Origin: Corella eumyota
Taxonomy: Eukaryota; Chordata; Ascidiacea; Phlebobranchia; Corellidae
Length of the DNA stretch: 64,000 nucleotides
Reading direction: 5' to 3'
Assembly (NCBI GenBank): GCA_963082875.1
Contig: OY720100.1
Coordinates: forward strand, 7,936,001 to 8,000,000
The notes below the pieces were generated by a model. It was not told the DNA's origin, did not search any database, and was given only the letters and a program-made list of their open reading frames with translations. Positions 11,658 to 24,423 of the stretch are shown piece after piece. Within the stretch, counting starts at the first letter, position 1, and each line of letters starts with the position of its first letter. The position numbers and the translations under genes were made by a program.

Positions 11658-14600
11658 ATGCCCCGAACAATTGCCGACAAGCTACCGGGCGTTACGATGC
11701 CTTATACGAGCTACCAAAGCTCATTGTCAAGTGGGATCTCAGTATCAGATCAATCCACGCGATCTGATACTTCGCTGGGCAAATTTAAATTAAGTAAATT
11801 GAGAAAAATAGCATCTGAACATCAATATGAAGATGGGAGTAATTTTGAAGGAAAGTATGTTAAACATGATAGCTGCGTACCTCGGTTGCCACAAATACAT
11901 GCCATGTATTCTGGTCTAAATAGTAAGTCTTTAAATAAATATAGGCTTTAAATAAAAATTTCTAAATTAACTTAGTATACAATCGAATTCTTAATCTATT
12001 TTTTGCAAGGCTAAATGCTAAGATAAGTTACTGCAGGTTTCACAGCATTATTTTTATAAGGTCAACAGAATAAAGATTCGATGAAGTGTAGTTACCGCTT
12101 ACCAGCCTCCCCTAACCCCCAACCCCACCAGGAAACAACATTACACGTTCCCCGCACCGTGGGTAAATATCGTCACAGGGTCAAGGTAATTCCCCTGTGT
12201 TCTCTACCAACCCCAGTACCCCCTCAAAGCCCCGTGATTCGACTCAACGCAGCTCATGTGTTAAAAATCAAGGAAGATTATGCGCAGGAAAGGTTTAATA
12301 ATTTGCTTCGTGAAAACGAGGTTGATATGTCAAAGGTAAGAACAAATTATTACAAAAAGTATTAAAATGTGTATTTGAACTGTAAAAGGTGTAATCGTGT
12401 AATAATTTTAAAATATTGTAGCTTTTATCTAAAAGAAATATAAGCGACTTTGGCCAGCATGTAAAGTTAAAATGTCAATAACCCTGCTCGTCTATGGAAA
12501 CATACTTGTTTCAAGATATTTGATAAACAGTAGCACTTTAAAAACCTAACATAATCCGCCAGACAAATAGAGTTTCTATTCGTTAGAGTGTATTTAAAAT
12601 TAAGCGTGTCCGACAAGGTTTTTCTGTTTACAGTATACAGAAAAAACACTTAAGTTTGTGTAAGAAAGTAAAGGGCCATGTTTAGTTTATACTTGCGCAA
12701 TGGCCAAAACTTGATTTAAACAGTAAGTGTTTGATTTAATATTATATAAGTTGTGTGGTTCAATATTTGAAGTTTTTATCCCAAAAGTTGTGCCCTTTGT
12801 TTTACAAGTGTAAAATCTATAAACAATTGTATCAACGCATTGTTTTTTTAATAGAATAAAAGATGCGGTTAAAAGTAAAAATAAATCCTAACTTTAAATA
12901 CACAACGCAACTCTTTGTGTTAAATTTTGTAAAGTTTATGTAATATTCATTAGTACAAGGTCAACTAGGCCTTCTATTTGTATAAATCATGTACATGTTT
13001 TTTTCGTTTTTAAAATCTATAAATCTGTTCTTCACGACGGGAGTTCATTAAAACACACAATAAAACAGTTGCCCGCGACACACAGCCTACAACAAAATTG
13101 TTTTATTATATTAGTTCAAGCAAAAGGATTTAAGGCATTATATATTGAATCATGTCGTTGAAAGAAAAATAACAACACATAATTAAATTGTGATTGCAAA
13201 TCAAATACTTTGAAGTTGAATATCAAAGTTATGCATATTTATATAAGTTTTCTAATATAGATCATTAAATTTGTTTTATTTTTTATAGATTGTCGAACAA
13301 TTTTCGATTGCGCGGTTTTTATTATCACGTGACCAAAAGTAAGATAACACCAATACATTTTTTTTAAACTTAATTTTCTAATTTATGACATTGAAATATC
13401 CATAAACAATTTATTAACAGCAAATTATAATTCTACAATACGTTAATATGTGCACTTACAATCCTAGATTCGATATAAAACGTAAATCGTCGCCAACTCG
13501 CAGCATTGGGAGTAAAAAATCGTTTCCATCAACGAACGAAGTTTATCGAACAATCGAAAACAAAGATCAAGAAATGGAATGGATCTCAAAACTGGGAGCT
13601 TGGGTTCAACCTGGAAAGGTAAATTAAAAAAATCGTTTCAGGAATTTTTGTTGATTGCAGTTTCTATAGCAGGTTGTAATTAAAAATGTGGATGGGTCTA
13701 GTGTTTCCAAGGTCATTGATCAACGGTAGGTGCTGTGAAATTGTTTTATTAGCAGGTTTCGGGAATAACGTGTCGTGGATTTCCCTTTTTTTAAATACGG
13801 GGGTACTTTTTTGAAATCACGACAACAATAGGTGCATTGTATTGGATTTAACTTTAAATAAAAAAAGTAATACCCTTTTACGTGGATTTCAAAGAATGTC
13901 AAAAATTGTGTGTTATAGCCTTTTATACATATAAGGAGAATTTTCTCAATTCCTCATTGAATAATGACCCAATTAACGCGCTTTATAGGAGCGAAAGACA
14001 CACTCCGCAACGAGCTAAACAAACACTCCTAACCCCCTAACAATAAAGCTTAACGTTGTTAAGAAGGCGTTTTGTTGTGGTAAAGAAGTAAAATAACTGC
14101 GGTAATTTAGCGTGTCCGTAAATTGCTACTTGGCCTGGCTTTGTTCAAAAAATTAATGGTCTTATTTAAGTGAGAGTATTAGACCGGAAAAGTGGCAATT
14201 TGACTATAGGCATAGCTGTTATTTGATTTAAAAAGAAGTTTACCATAGGGCTTATAAAACAGAAAAGAAATTAAACAGTTTTAAAGTATATGATGCTTAA
14301 CTTTAATATAACATATTTCGAGTAAATTGGTTGTGATGACAACTTTAGTTTTGCCTTCTCACTCACGTGACTTTAATGCACAGAGACGTCACATCCGTTA
14401 TTTAAAGTTGTGTGGAGGGGCAAGGATCACCAACAAACCGCAACATCTATGCAGCCCGAATCATGATTTTTATCACCATAATCTTAATACAAACACGAAA
14501 GATCATACTTGTCCAAGGTAAAAAGATTTATACATTTTAGGCTAATTGCATTAGTATTGTCTAACATAATGATTTTTTAAGCAGGGGTATTCATTCTGTA

Positions 14601-17600
14601 TGAAATTATAACAAAAAGTCATAGTCTTGATGCCCAAAATTGTATATTGGAAATTATATTGTAGCAAACCTAACAAGATTTTGTTTTTCTTTTAGATACA
14701 CTTACCACCATTTACATAAACCGACCGTTGGAAATGTTTCACTTATTTCTATACCAAACAAAAACAAGCCAAAGAGAAAACCGTTAACGATTCCTAAAGA
14801 CCCGTTTACGTCGAAATCACAACGTCAAATAAAAAAGCCATGGATAACTCAACAAAGTAGGTTGTTAGAATAACGAAAAGTGTTTTTATAGTTGTTAAGG
14901 TGACGGCCAAGGTTAAATATTATTTGTTATAACAAAATATAATCACGTACATTTGCTATACAATGTCTTGCTTTGTACATTTTAAATAAACAAAGGTGTA
15001 CCTTAATAAAAAATGGGTTAATGTAGCTATATTCTACCCTTAAATAAAATAGTTAAAAAAATTTACATAAAAAATTGGCAACAAAACGCCCTAAAATCTT
15101 TAAAAAAATTCAATATATCTTAAACGTTTTACTTTTGTTTTTTTTCCATATCGAGGATAAATTAGTAAAATTGACTATTTTGCAGTTAAAAGAAAAGCTT
15201 CGCCCTTGCCTTCCACCCCTGTTCAGCAGACTGTCAATTTTACCCTTCCATCTTTGGACGATGACGCGTTTCCTCCGCAGTGGGTGGTTGATAATTCAAC
15301 AATGACCGAAGATTCTATGTCGGATATATACAGCATAACAAAAAGGTAAGACCTTTCAAACAAAATCCAAAAAGGCTGTGTTATTTTACATTACATTAAA
15401 ACGCAAAAGAATTAATGTTATTCCTAAGTTTTAATGATAATTGTGGCTTATACAGTTTGGGCACTTCATACATTAAGTAGAATTGCCATACTATAAGGCA
15501 GGAGTTGAAAATAGTCAAATTCCCCTTTTTAACGTTATATAACGTAACCTGCGCTTTATTATCACATCTTGAATGTTATGTTTAAAATGATTGAATAATT
15601 GACAAAGTCATTTTAGGCCTTTTGTCGTAAGTGTGGCTAGGTTACACAGAATTAATCCAATGTTATCTTTTCAGCTTATTGCCATCGTCTCGCCCATCCA
15701 CGCCGACAACAATTGCTTCTTCTTACAATTATGCACCAAGGTTAAAGAGAAACAACGTTGTAATGGTGGACAAAGGTATTTTTGTTAAAAACATTCTCCC
15801 AAATAATAAATAGACTTAAAAAAATAAACAATTATTTAACAATACCTAACAATCGTTGTGATTTTATTTGTAGTTTAATAAATCGCGTATTTATTAAAAA
15901 TTAAACTCTATATTTTAGCATGTGAAGCTGCATTAAGTGGTACTCCTGGCAGCTCTAGACGACAGAGTATTTGTTCACAAAGTACCCACGCTTCCACGAT
16001 ACGTAAAGGTAAATACTCAAACAAAGTTTATGTAGAACTAGTTTCTAAATCTTGCTTTAATAAAGCAAATTCTGTATATCCTAGCGTTATGTAGCCTGCA
16101 TGTATAGATAGATTGTTAACTCTTACTAACTCAAATAATGTAGAAAGTAGTGTTTCTTCACCTTTCAATGCTGGACATGGAATCGAAGATAATGTTACTA
16201 CGGTTATGGAAGGAGTTAGTTTTGACAATGATGAGAAATCTAACGAACAAGATTTGTTTGAAAATAAAATCAATTTGCTGGAACAAGATGATGTCAGCAA
16301 AAAACCAGAGAAATACGATTCAATTGAAGAAAAGAATTTACAAAATTCTGAATTGGATCTACAAAATGCTGAAGCTACAAAAGAAACTGAAATTTTAGAA
16401 GATTCTAATTCAGTTGCAGAAGAACACAGTTCAATAAGTGACACCATTGTAACCGATGGTTTCGATGCAAATAGTAAGATTAACAATCATCTTTAAGTAG
16501 ATTTGTAAAGTAGTATGTTTAACAAATTCTTATATAAGCATGACGCTTAGTATTTTTTATAGCCAAGCATGTACTAGTTATAAAATAGACTTTACATTAT
16601 ATTAACATTTCAACCCTTTATGCTAACAAATAAAATTCAATTTAGTTAATCTAAACGTCATTATAGGTCTTAGTAACGATTCTTATATGGCTGTAATAAT
16701 GAGCGATTCTGAAGAAAGCATTTCTGTGATAAAACCTATTCCGATACCACCAAAAAGTAAGTTGAGTACTTGTCAATTATTTAAAATTGGAAAACAGAAA
16801 CAGTTTAAAGTTCAATATTTTCTTTTTAGAAGTTCCACCACCGCCCAAACTTCTCCCTAAAATTATTAAACGACCGCCAACTAGCAACGATAATCCTTGT
16901 GTACAAAATGAAGTAGTTAGGGAAAAAGTTAAGAAGCCAGTCGTAATACCACCACCCAAATTATTAGGTAATTTTAAAGCATAGGCCAATGTGCATTCAT
17001 ATATTTACCAATCCATATGCTTATATTTTCGCACCTTATTGGCTTTATATGTGGTTTATAGAACGACCACCTAGTTCAAAATCAAGTAGATCGACAAAAT
17101 CTGGCATAGTAATACATACTCCTTCGCCAACACCGTCCCAATTAAGTAAAAAAAGAAGAGGAAAGGCAATAAGGTAAGCATGTATAAGTATTATTTCTTG
17201 CAAACAAAGGATCACTGTATTAAAAACAAATTAATAAGTCTGTTATCGGATCATTCTAAATTAGTTTGTTATTTTATAGAGACAACGCTCTAACCGAAGA
17301 ACTTAGAAAAGCGAGACTGGCTGAAGAACGACGCAAACGAGCAAAAGAAATATTTGAAAAACAGAAAAGGTTACAACAAATTCCCATTGCGAAATCAAAC
17401 GTTAACATGACGGACGAAATAGAAGAAGGTAGGGTGCAAATATTTTAAATTAGGCTCTTCTACAGATTCCTTTTAAACATCATACATTTTTTCAGATTCA
17501 TTTTTGGGAAAATATTGTATATTGAATCCCCAAAAGATGGACTTATATAGAAGAACTTTTGACACGGTAAGTTATCATAATTACTTTAAATCTAATTGGC

Positions 17601-18527
17601 AACAACTCTTACTATATGTAAAACTTACTCTTTTATTAAAGATGGACATCGAAGAAAAGGGATATCTTGATGCGTTCGAGGTATTAGAAGGCTTGCAAAA
17701 AGTTACGCCTAGTAATACTTTGGATGATGCACATGTGAATTATATTTATCGGGTAAACTTTTAACTTTGTTTTTAAACCCCTGGCTAAGGTTTAAACTCA
17801 TCAAGTAAAGGTTAAACCATGTGTTGTTAAGCTTGTGCAAATATAGATTAACCCTAGATTGCATCATTTGTATTTTTAGTTGTTGGAAATGGTTGGTTAT
17901 AATGTGATTAACGAAAAAGTAAACTTTAAAACATTCACAATACTTGCATCGTTGGCTCAAAAGATTTCATCCCTCGAGTAAATACAAAACTTTCTTAAGT
18001 ATCAGCACATTAACGTTATGTCTACAAACGTTTATAAAATCCTTTAAAAACTAATATACCCCGTTATTGGCAACATTAATTAAAAAATTGTATTTTTGTT
18101 TTAGTAATTTTGTCAAAGGATTTGCTGAGAGATTTGATTTCAAATCCTTGGACGCCAAAGTTTTTCGTGCTCAGCAGCTGTTTGAAAATTACGTCGAAAC
18201 TGACCACAAGATGTCAAAAGAGAGCTTGTGGTTGGAGTTGCAGGCTGGAGGGATTACTCAGCAACATGAAATGGAGGTAAATTAGGAAATAGTTCGTGAT
18301 TGCTTTTTAAAGAAAAATGCCTTTTTCTAACTATCAAACAGCTTTCAATTTTAATTTGTTTTTTTTTATCACAACTTTACTCTTTAGTAATGTTTTTTTA
18401 GGTTAGAAGAACTTTAAAAGACATGAAAAACGTCGACGTCCTGGACTTTCTAATATACTTGCCTTTATTCGTGTTTACCCACCAACATATTGTTAGCAAT
18501 CCATTATGTACCGAAAGAACTGTTTAA
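11658..18527 (+). CDS. 933-residue protein with degenerate EF-hand, unrecognised
   Basis: Eighteen coding exons: 11658-11922, 12076-12335, 13421-13618, 14384-14517, 14696-14856, 15186-15345, 15675-15775, 15919-16008, 16108-16473, 16667-16756, 16830-16967, 17062-17173, 17280-17428, 17496-17566, 17642-17752, 17880-17977, 18105-18276, 18402-18527. All junctions are GT-AG and in phase; total 2802 nt. The N-terminal two thirds is polar and Ser/Pro/Lys-rich, with an acidic block in exon 9 (about residues 460-580), proline-rich stretches in exons 10-12 (PPPPKLLPK and similar) and a charged helical stretch in exon 13. The C-terminal 190 residues are helical; DIEEKGYLDAFE in exon 15 fits an EF-hand loop with positions 1, 6, 9 and 12 kept but weak at 3 and 5. 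I cannot name a homologue. The style resembles cilium- or sperm-associated EF-hand proteins, but that is only a guess. It converges on MFAP1. Confidence 0.75.
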
Positions 18528-19106
18528 AAGATACGAAAAATTTTAAATTGCAATTCTAATGTCTTTTAAAATATGAATTTCTATTCTGAAGTCATCCATA
18601 AAGTATGCAAGGTCTTTCATAAAGAATAAAGTCATTTAAAGCAAGCAAACCCATATATACATTTTATCAATATGGTAGTAGTATTTATAAGTAGACGTAA
18701 AATGAAGAAGATTCCAAGCAATGAAGTCGAAATTTGCGTTCTACTGAAGCTTAAGACATCAAAACATTCACCATTTAAGAATTGTGTTAAACACAAATGG
18801 AATTTAAAACAAAAACGCATTTAATTATTCAAATAAAAAACTAAAATTAACACACGTATCACTTTAATATTACATTTGCATTCTCTGTAGCAAACTAAAC
18901 CTAAAATATATAAACGAGAAATAAAAATGTTGTTTATTGATCAGTATAAAAGCCAGTGTTTTCATAGAATGGCGATGGAAAAAAGTATCAAATACACTCG
19001 ACCTTACGTTAAATTTTATAAGTTTCATCAACTGTTGTTGCCCACTTAAAATGTCAAAAGAGCTGGGTTTAAATAAAAAGATTATTTAGAAACACCGCAT
19101 ACTCTG
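18528..19106. other. Convergent 3' region
   Basis: Space between the stop of the 18-exon gene and the stop of MFAP1 on the other strand. AT-rich, with an AATAAA-type signal on the plus strand near 18626 and candidate signals on the minus strand near 18930. No other gene seen. Confidence 0.5.
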
Positions 19107-21805
19107 TTACGTAATTTTCCGCTTTTTTGTTGCACCCGATGGTCGATCAAATGTTTGTTTCATGCCCCCATGAACTTTTGAGGCTTTCGCTACTACGCCC
19201 TCTTGCGACCAAGGTGAGTCGAAATGAGTTGTGTCTTGATCCACCAAGTGAGTGTATTTGGTACGACCGGATCGACCGAAATTTTTAACCTAGTACAAAA
19301 AAAAACATTAAGGAATATAGGAATTTTTTAACTGATTATATCATTATTAACCATTAAGTTGATTTAACATTAACATACCTGCATAACTTGTGGAAGCACA
19401 GTCTTATCAAAGTGATCTTCAAGTGTTGGGGCAGTAAAATCTCTACTATAAGTTTCATCTTCTTTTTCCTAATGGTATTAATCAAATAAAATTAATTAGT
19501 TGGTAGTGGAAAAAATGTGAACAAAATTTAAACTTAAACCCACCATGAAAAATGCTCCTCTATGATAATATTTCTGTAAGAATCTGTATTTTCCTTTGTT
19601 GAGTTGGTTTGTGATGTGTTTGGGATTGCTTCGAAGGTAAGCTCTTCTCTCCTCTTCTGTCATGTTCCTCAACCTTTCCACCTCCTCCTTCTCTCTCTGC
19701 ACGCTGGAAAAAAATATAACGAGTTAAAAAAAAATTTAAATGTCTTCAAAAATAAATTTAAAAAATCTTTAAAAAAGACCAACCTGTCTCTCTCGTCTCT
19801 GTCTCGTTTGATTCTCTTTAACTCCCGGATCTTCCAAGTTTCATATTCTGCTTCATCATTTCCATCATCAGAGTCTATAGCCTCTAACGCAGCCTGTAAA
19901 CTTCCCGTCGCTGCTGCTTCAGACTCAAGTTCAGCACGGGCTTCTTTTTCCACAATCTTAAAAAAATATTATTTAAATATAAATTAAATTGAAATAGACA
20001 CTGAAAAGTTAACTCTTTACAAAGTAAGTATCAAAATCAAAACTTTGTGGGAAAAACTAAAATACATACTTTTATTGTATATCTTCTTCTTTCTTCTGTA
20101 GCTTTTTTAGCTTCTTCTGCCAACAATCTTTGATTTTCTTCCTCTTTTTCTCTCTCTTGAATGGTAAGTCGATCTTTTCTAAATCACAAAAAAATAACGA
20201 ATCATATTTAATAGTTAAGTTATAATAATTAAAAATGTACAAAATTAAAAAAATTAATTTACTTTCTGACAAAAACAGGTTTTAATCTTGGACCATCATC
20301 GTCTTCCGAATCTGAATATTCTGACTCCTCTTCAGATGTAAACTCATCTTCATCCTTATCCTCATTTTCCTCTTCTTTCTTCATCACTTCTGTGGGTAAA
20401 GCGAGAAGCTCCTCCTCTTCTTCTCCCCTCTTTGATCTTGCTCTCTGTCGGAGTTTAGCTCTTCTATTTTCAATTTCCTTTATTTATTTAAAAAAAAGTT
20501 TTTCAATGTTATTTAAATTATTTAAAAAAAAAATAATAAAAAAAATAAAAATTAACCTCTTCATCTAGATCTTCATCACTACTGCTTTCCACCTCCACAT
20601 TCATGGAAACTGATGAGAATCTAGCAGAAGGTCGCTTTCTTTCTTCCACCTCTTCATCTGCCTCTTCAGCTATAACCTCGGGTTCATGAATCCTTCTTCT
20701 TCTGATCCTAAACATCAAATTAGCAAATAACTATAAATTCTGTAAAAATATTTCCACCAAAGGTATTTTATAAAGGAGCATTTTTTTGCAATTGACTTGG
20801 AGCAGTTTTAAAAAATGTAGAGCAAAGCCATTATGTTGGTTTCTTTAAAGTATACAGAATCAAATAGTGTGGATGTATTTTATTGAAGTCCTTGAATCAA
20901 ATGGATCACATGTATTAATTTTATTTTATTTAAGTAACAGTTTAGGTTAAAATTAAATCTATGCGATCCTTTCATTCCATTCAATGTTAATTGGATATCC
21001 AATAGATCCCTTTAACCAGTATATTTTATAGGTATCTTTATAACATTATTATAACACTTGATAAACAAGATGTTTAAATAGCCTAAAGAATTGCTTTTTT
21101 ATATACACAAATCAAAATCTTTCGTTAACAATATTACCTTTCATTGGAGTCAACTTTTTCTTCATGTTGCTTTAATCTTCTCAATCTTCTATCATCCCCG
21201 TGATCAACATCCTGATTTTTATGCTCCTCAAATCTGTGTCTTTGATGTCTGATCTTTAGTGCCAGCTCCTCTTCATCAGATAAATCCGCTTTTCCAAACT
21301 AAAATATTCAAATTTAAAAGTTAAATTTCAAAAAAATTAAATTAATTTAAAAATGTTATGTTAGTTTAGCACTAAAAGAATTGGAACTTTTTCATTTTCT
21401 TCATCTGATGATTGTTCCTCATTATTTGCCCAATCTGGCCTTTTTCCGGCTACATATCTTCGTACATGGACTTTTTCCATAGACACTTCACCTTTAGATT
21501 ATAAAAAATATGTTAGATATGTACATGTCAGTTTAAATTAAAGTGTCATACATAAATACAAGACAAATAAAACATAAACAATACTTATAGGATTTAAAAG
21601 ATTAACTTTTTCTTGATGCTATTTTGCTAGTGCATGAAGGAATCTTCAATAAAGACCCAGCTATTATTAAGAGGTTTCGGTAAATCAAACACAAATTCTA
21701 AAAATTACCTTTTCGATTAAGAACAGGAATTGCACCTCCTGTAAACATGATGGGTTGAGGTTTGGAAGCCTCTTCCATCATGTGTTCTTGTCCCAACGTA
21801 AACAT
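19107..21805 (-). CDS. MFAP1: Microfibrillar-associated protein 1 (spliceosome B-complex factor)
   Basis: Ten coding exons (5'-3'): 21709-21805, 21373-21491, 21138-21298, 20557-20707, 20263-20477, 20070-20178, 19784-19956, 19544-19703, 19379-19468, 19107-19289; 485 codons. Despite its name, MFAP1 is a nuclear protein of the spliceosome. The match is clear along the length: [17 protein letters not shown] near the start, acidic Ser/Glu/Asp blocks in the middle, [19 protein letters not shown], the charged helix [34 protein letters not shown] and the diagnostic C-terminal block [19 protein letters not shown], ending KKRKIT. Human MFAP1 is about 439 residues, so this form is slightly longer in its acidic regions. 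The end of exon 2 is the least certain boundary, as two in-phase GT sites are possible. The gene is divergent from ELOC and convergent with the 18-exon gene. Confidence 0.95.
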
Positions 21806-22771
21806 GGTTGCTTTAATTTAAAATCTAACCTAAAATTGTAACTACTGTCAGACTGAAAAATATAAATTAAGATTAATTATGAGACTATATTAAAAGATTG
21901 GCTTGTTGTTTCAGTTTGTAAACTTATTCTGGCAACAAACAGAAACAGACTTACATCACTTACTGACTGACAGTGACAAACAAACCATTTCATATTAATT
22001 ACTACTAAATAGTTTTTGTGTTAATAAAATTATATTACTAGTTTTAAAAAGTTTAACTGACAGGTCAAACAGCTAACTGTGGGTTTTGTTTTTGTTAATG
22101 GTGTTTGCTTTTTAATAAAGCAGAGGAGGTAAAGCCCGGCACGAACGCGAACCCAAAAGTTGCCCAAATCGAACCCGAATTTTTTAAATTGTGTAGTAGT
22201 AAAATAAAAACTAATTACTACATCAAAAATTAAATACAGGTAAATATTTATAAATTAAAAAAAAATATTTTGCGGAAAACATTTTGGAATGCCTAAAACT
22301 TGTATTTTGCGATTACCAATTATCCAACTTTTTTTTATTTTTAGTAGATATAAATTTAATTTAGTTTGATTTGTTATAATTCTTAAAATATTTTTCACTA
22401 AAAGAAATTAAAAAGTTATTCCTATCGCGCATGGTTATGATCTCTATGGGTAACTGACCAGAAAAACAATTTCTCTAAACAAAATCGAAAATTTTTTTTT
22501 TAGTTTTTTTGCGCATTAAAGAATACGTACAATAGTAGTGTCAAGGCAAAATAATCAAAAAATTATCTTTATGATTTAAAACATGTCACAAATACTAGAT
22601 GTTTTTATTTTAAAATTGTATTGTCAGATAGTATACTTTGGCATGGTCATTGGTCACCAAACGCAACCTATATATTTACACGTTTCTTTAATAGAAGTTT
22701 ATTTTTTTAAATTTAGAATTCCCCTTTATTTAAATAGGATCAAATAATTAAACAATTTAAGTTAATAAAAC
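21806..22771. promoter_or_regulatory. Divergent promoter region MFAP1 / ELOC
   Basis: The 966 bases between the two start codons must hold both promoters and 5' leaders. The sequence is AT-rich with no CpG island and no clear TATA box in the expected place for either gene. A dispersed-repeat copy occupies 22498-22680, on the ELOC side. Boundaries are the two start codons, not mapped transcription starts. Confidence 0.5.
22498..22680. repeat. Dispersed repeat copy (pairs with 27591-27785)
   Basis: Shares with 27591-27785, in the same order, a T run followed by gcgcatt, atgatttaaaacatg followed by ca and an A run, and tggcatggtca followed by ccaaac. The spacing between landmarks is similar in the two copies, while the sequence between them is diverged. 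No terminal repeats or coding capacity are seen; the element class is unknown. Confidence 0.5.
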
Positions 22772-23590
22772 ATGGCGGACGAAAAACAAGGTTGGTAAAT
22801 ACAAATAAAATTAATTTTTTATATTTTAGAATTTTTGGATTATATATTGTAAAATTATTTTTTCTGTTAGCTTAACCTAATTTATAACAATTTTAGATGG
22901 GGAGTATGGTGGATGTGAAGGAGCAGATTCAATGTATGTTCGATTGGTGTCTTCAGATGGACATGAATTTATTGTGAAGAGGGATTATGCTCTTACATCT
23001 GGAACTATAAAGTCCATGCTAAGTGGTCCTGGGCAGTTTGCTGAAAACGAAACAAATGAAGTAACATTTCGAGAAATTCCGTAAGTCTGTTATGTACTTA
23101 TATAAGTTCACAAAAATTTCTTAATGTATTAGGTTTTTCTTTGTTTTTAAAAGTATTATCACAATACTGTGCATTAACTAGTTTGTAAAGATTTATTATT
23201 ATTGAAAAATTATTTTACCAACCAAAACTGAGAAATGCAATGAGACTTGTCCAGAATAACTCAGTTTAAAATTTGTATAGACCTAAGGCACATAGCTAAA
23301 TTGCTCAAACTATTTAAATATCAGATGTGTTTTTGTTGCTGTAGTTCTACTTAAAATTCTTAAAGATACCCTATGATTAGGCTGTGAAGTTGACATTTTC
23401 ACATCGAGACTCATTACTAACACTATAGCCTTTTTATGTATTTTTTAGGTCTCATGTTTTGGCAAAAGTATGCCAATACTTTATCTACAAAGTGCGTTAT
23501 ACTAACAGCTCAACTGAGATTCCAGAATTTTTAATCACCCCAGAAATTGCTTTGGAATTATTGATGGCTGCAAATTTTCTGGACTGTTAA
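22772..23590 (+). CDS. ELOC: Elongin C
   Basis: Three coding exons: 22772-22790, 22897-23080 and 23449-23590, giving 114 codons, against 112 residues in human. Elongin C has a BTB/POZ-like fold. With elongin B it forms the adaptor that links BC-box proteins such as VHL and SOCS proteins to cullin-2/5 ubiquitin ligases, and with elongin A it stimulates RNA polymerase II elongation. The sequence is almost identical to the family: [71 protein letters not shown] and the C-terminal [13 protein letters not shown]. The first exon is only 19 nt of coding sequence and encodes a lineage-variable N-terminus (MADEKQ). The gene is divergent from MFAP1 and convergent with PUF60. Confidence 0.97.
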
Positions 23591-24423
23591 AGATTTTAGT
23601 TATGTTTTGTAGCGCATGTAATTATTATATTCTGGATATATTAAATACTGTATTATCCCTGTTTCTCCTTATATTTTGACATGTGAATATCAGTCACAAA
23701 TATGTGCTACACACATGGATTTTTTGAACTTCTAATAATTTTTTTTAAATATTTGTTAATTTCATGCAAGAACAGTATAACTATTCAAACAAAAACTAAA
23801 TATAAGCTTTTACCAAAAAAGTTAGTTTTGTAATTTTTTTATTTATAATGAAATCAAATAAAGTTGTTTTTATTTGAAATGGTATTTTGATTTAGAAATA
23901 TAAGCAAATTTTCAACATTTTAAAAGTTACATTTGTTCCTTAATGAAATTTTAGTTAAAAACTAACTATTTAACAGGTTTATTTTTACATAGGTTATACT
24001 TTTATTTTAAAAGAATTTTAACAAGACAATTATAATAAAAACGAGATTTTAAAAATCAACTACAATTAAGGGGCAAATAAAGTTAAATCTTCTGACTTTA
24101 AATACATAATTAGCTGTACAATAACTAGCAACTTATTTTTTGGTTATTGTGGAATGGGCAATTATGTTTTAAATTTTAGGTTAATAATTATGTATAGTGT
24201 GTAGAGAAAGAATCTTGCTAAAAGTAAGACCTAGGCAGAGTAATCCCACTAATTGTTACGGTATAGTTACAAAAAGTTCTTAAAGTACTATAAAATCCAA
24301 CAAAAACCTGTCAAGTTCAAAAATACTAAAATCTGATTTGCTTAACCTTTAGCAGTTTAACAATATAGATCAAATTAGCCACCCCTCAAAATACATCCAA
24401 AGGTTACTTTTATAAATATGCAC
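23591..24423. other. Convergent 3' region ELOC / PUF60
   Basis: AT-rich 3' flanking sequence shared by two convergent genes. A plus-strand AATAAA lies near 23858 in a stretch suited to ELOC polyadenylation. No other gene is visible. Confidence 0.5.

Noticed and set aside
16028-16486. 152-codon minus-strand frame
   Set aside because: Shadow of exon 9 of the 18-exon gene, whose plus-strand frame is in phase with all neighbours.
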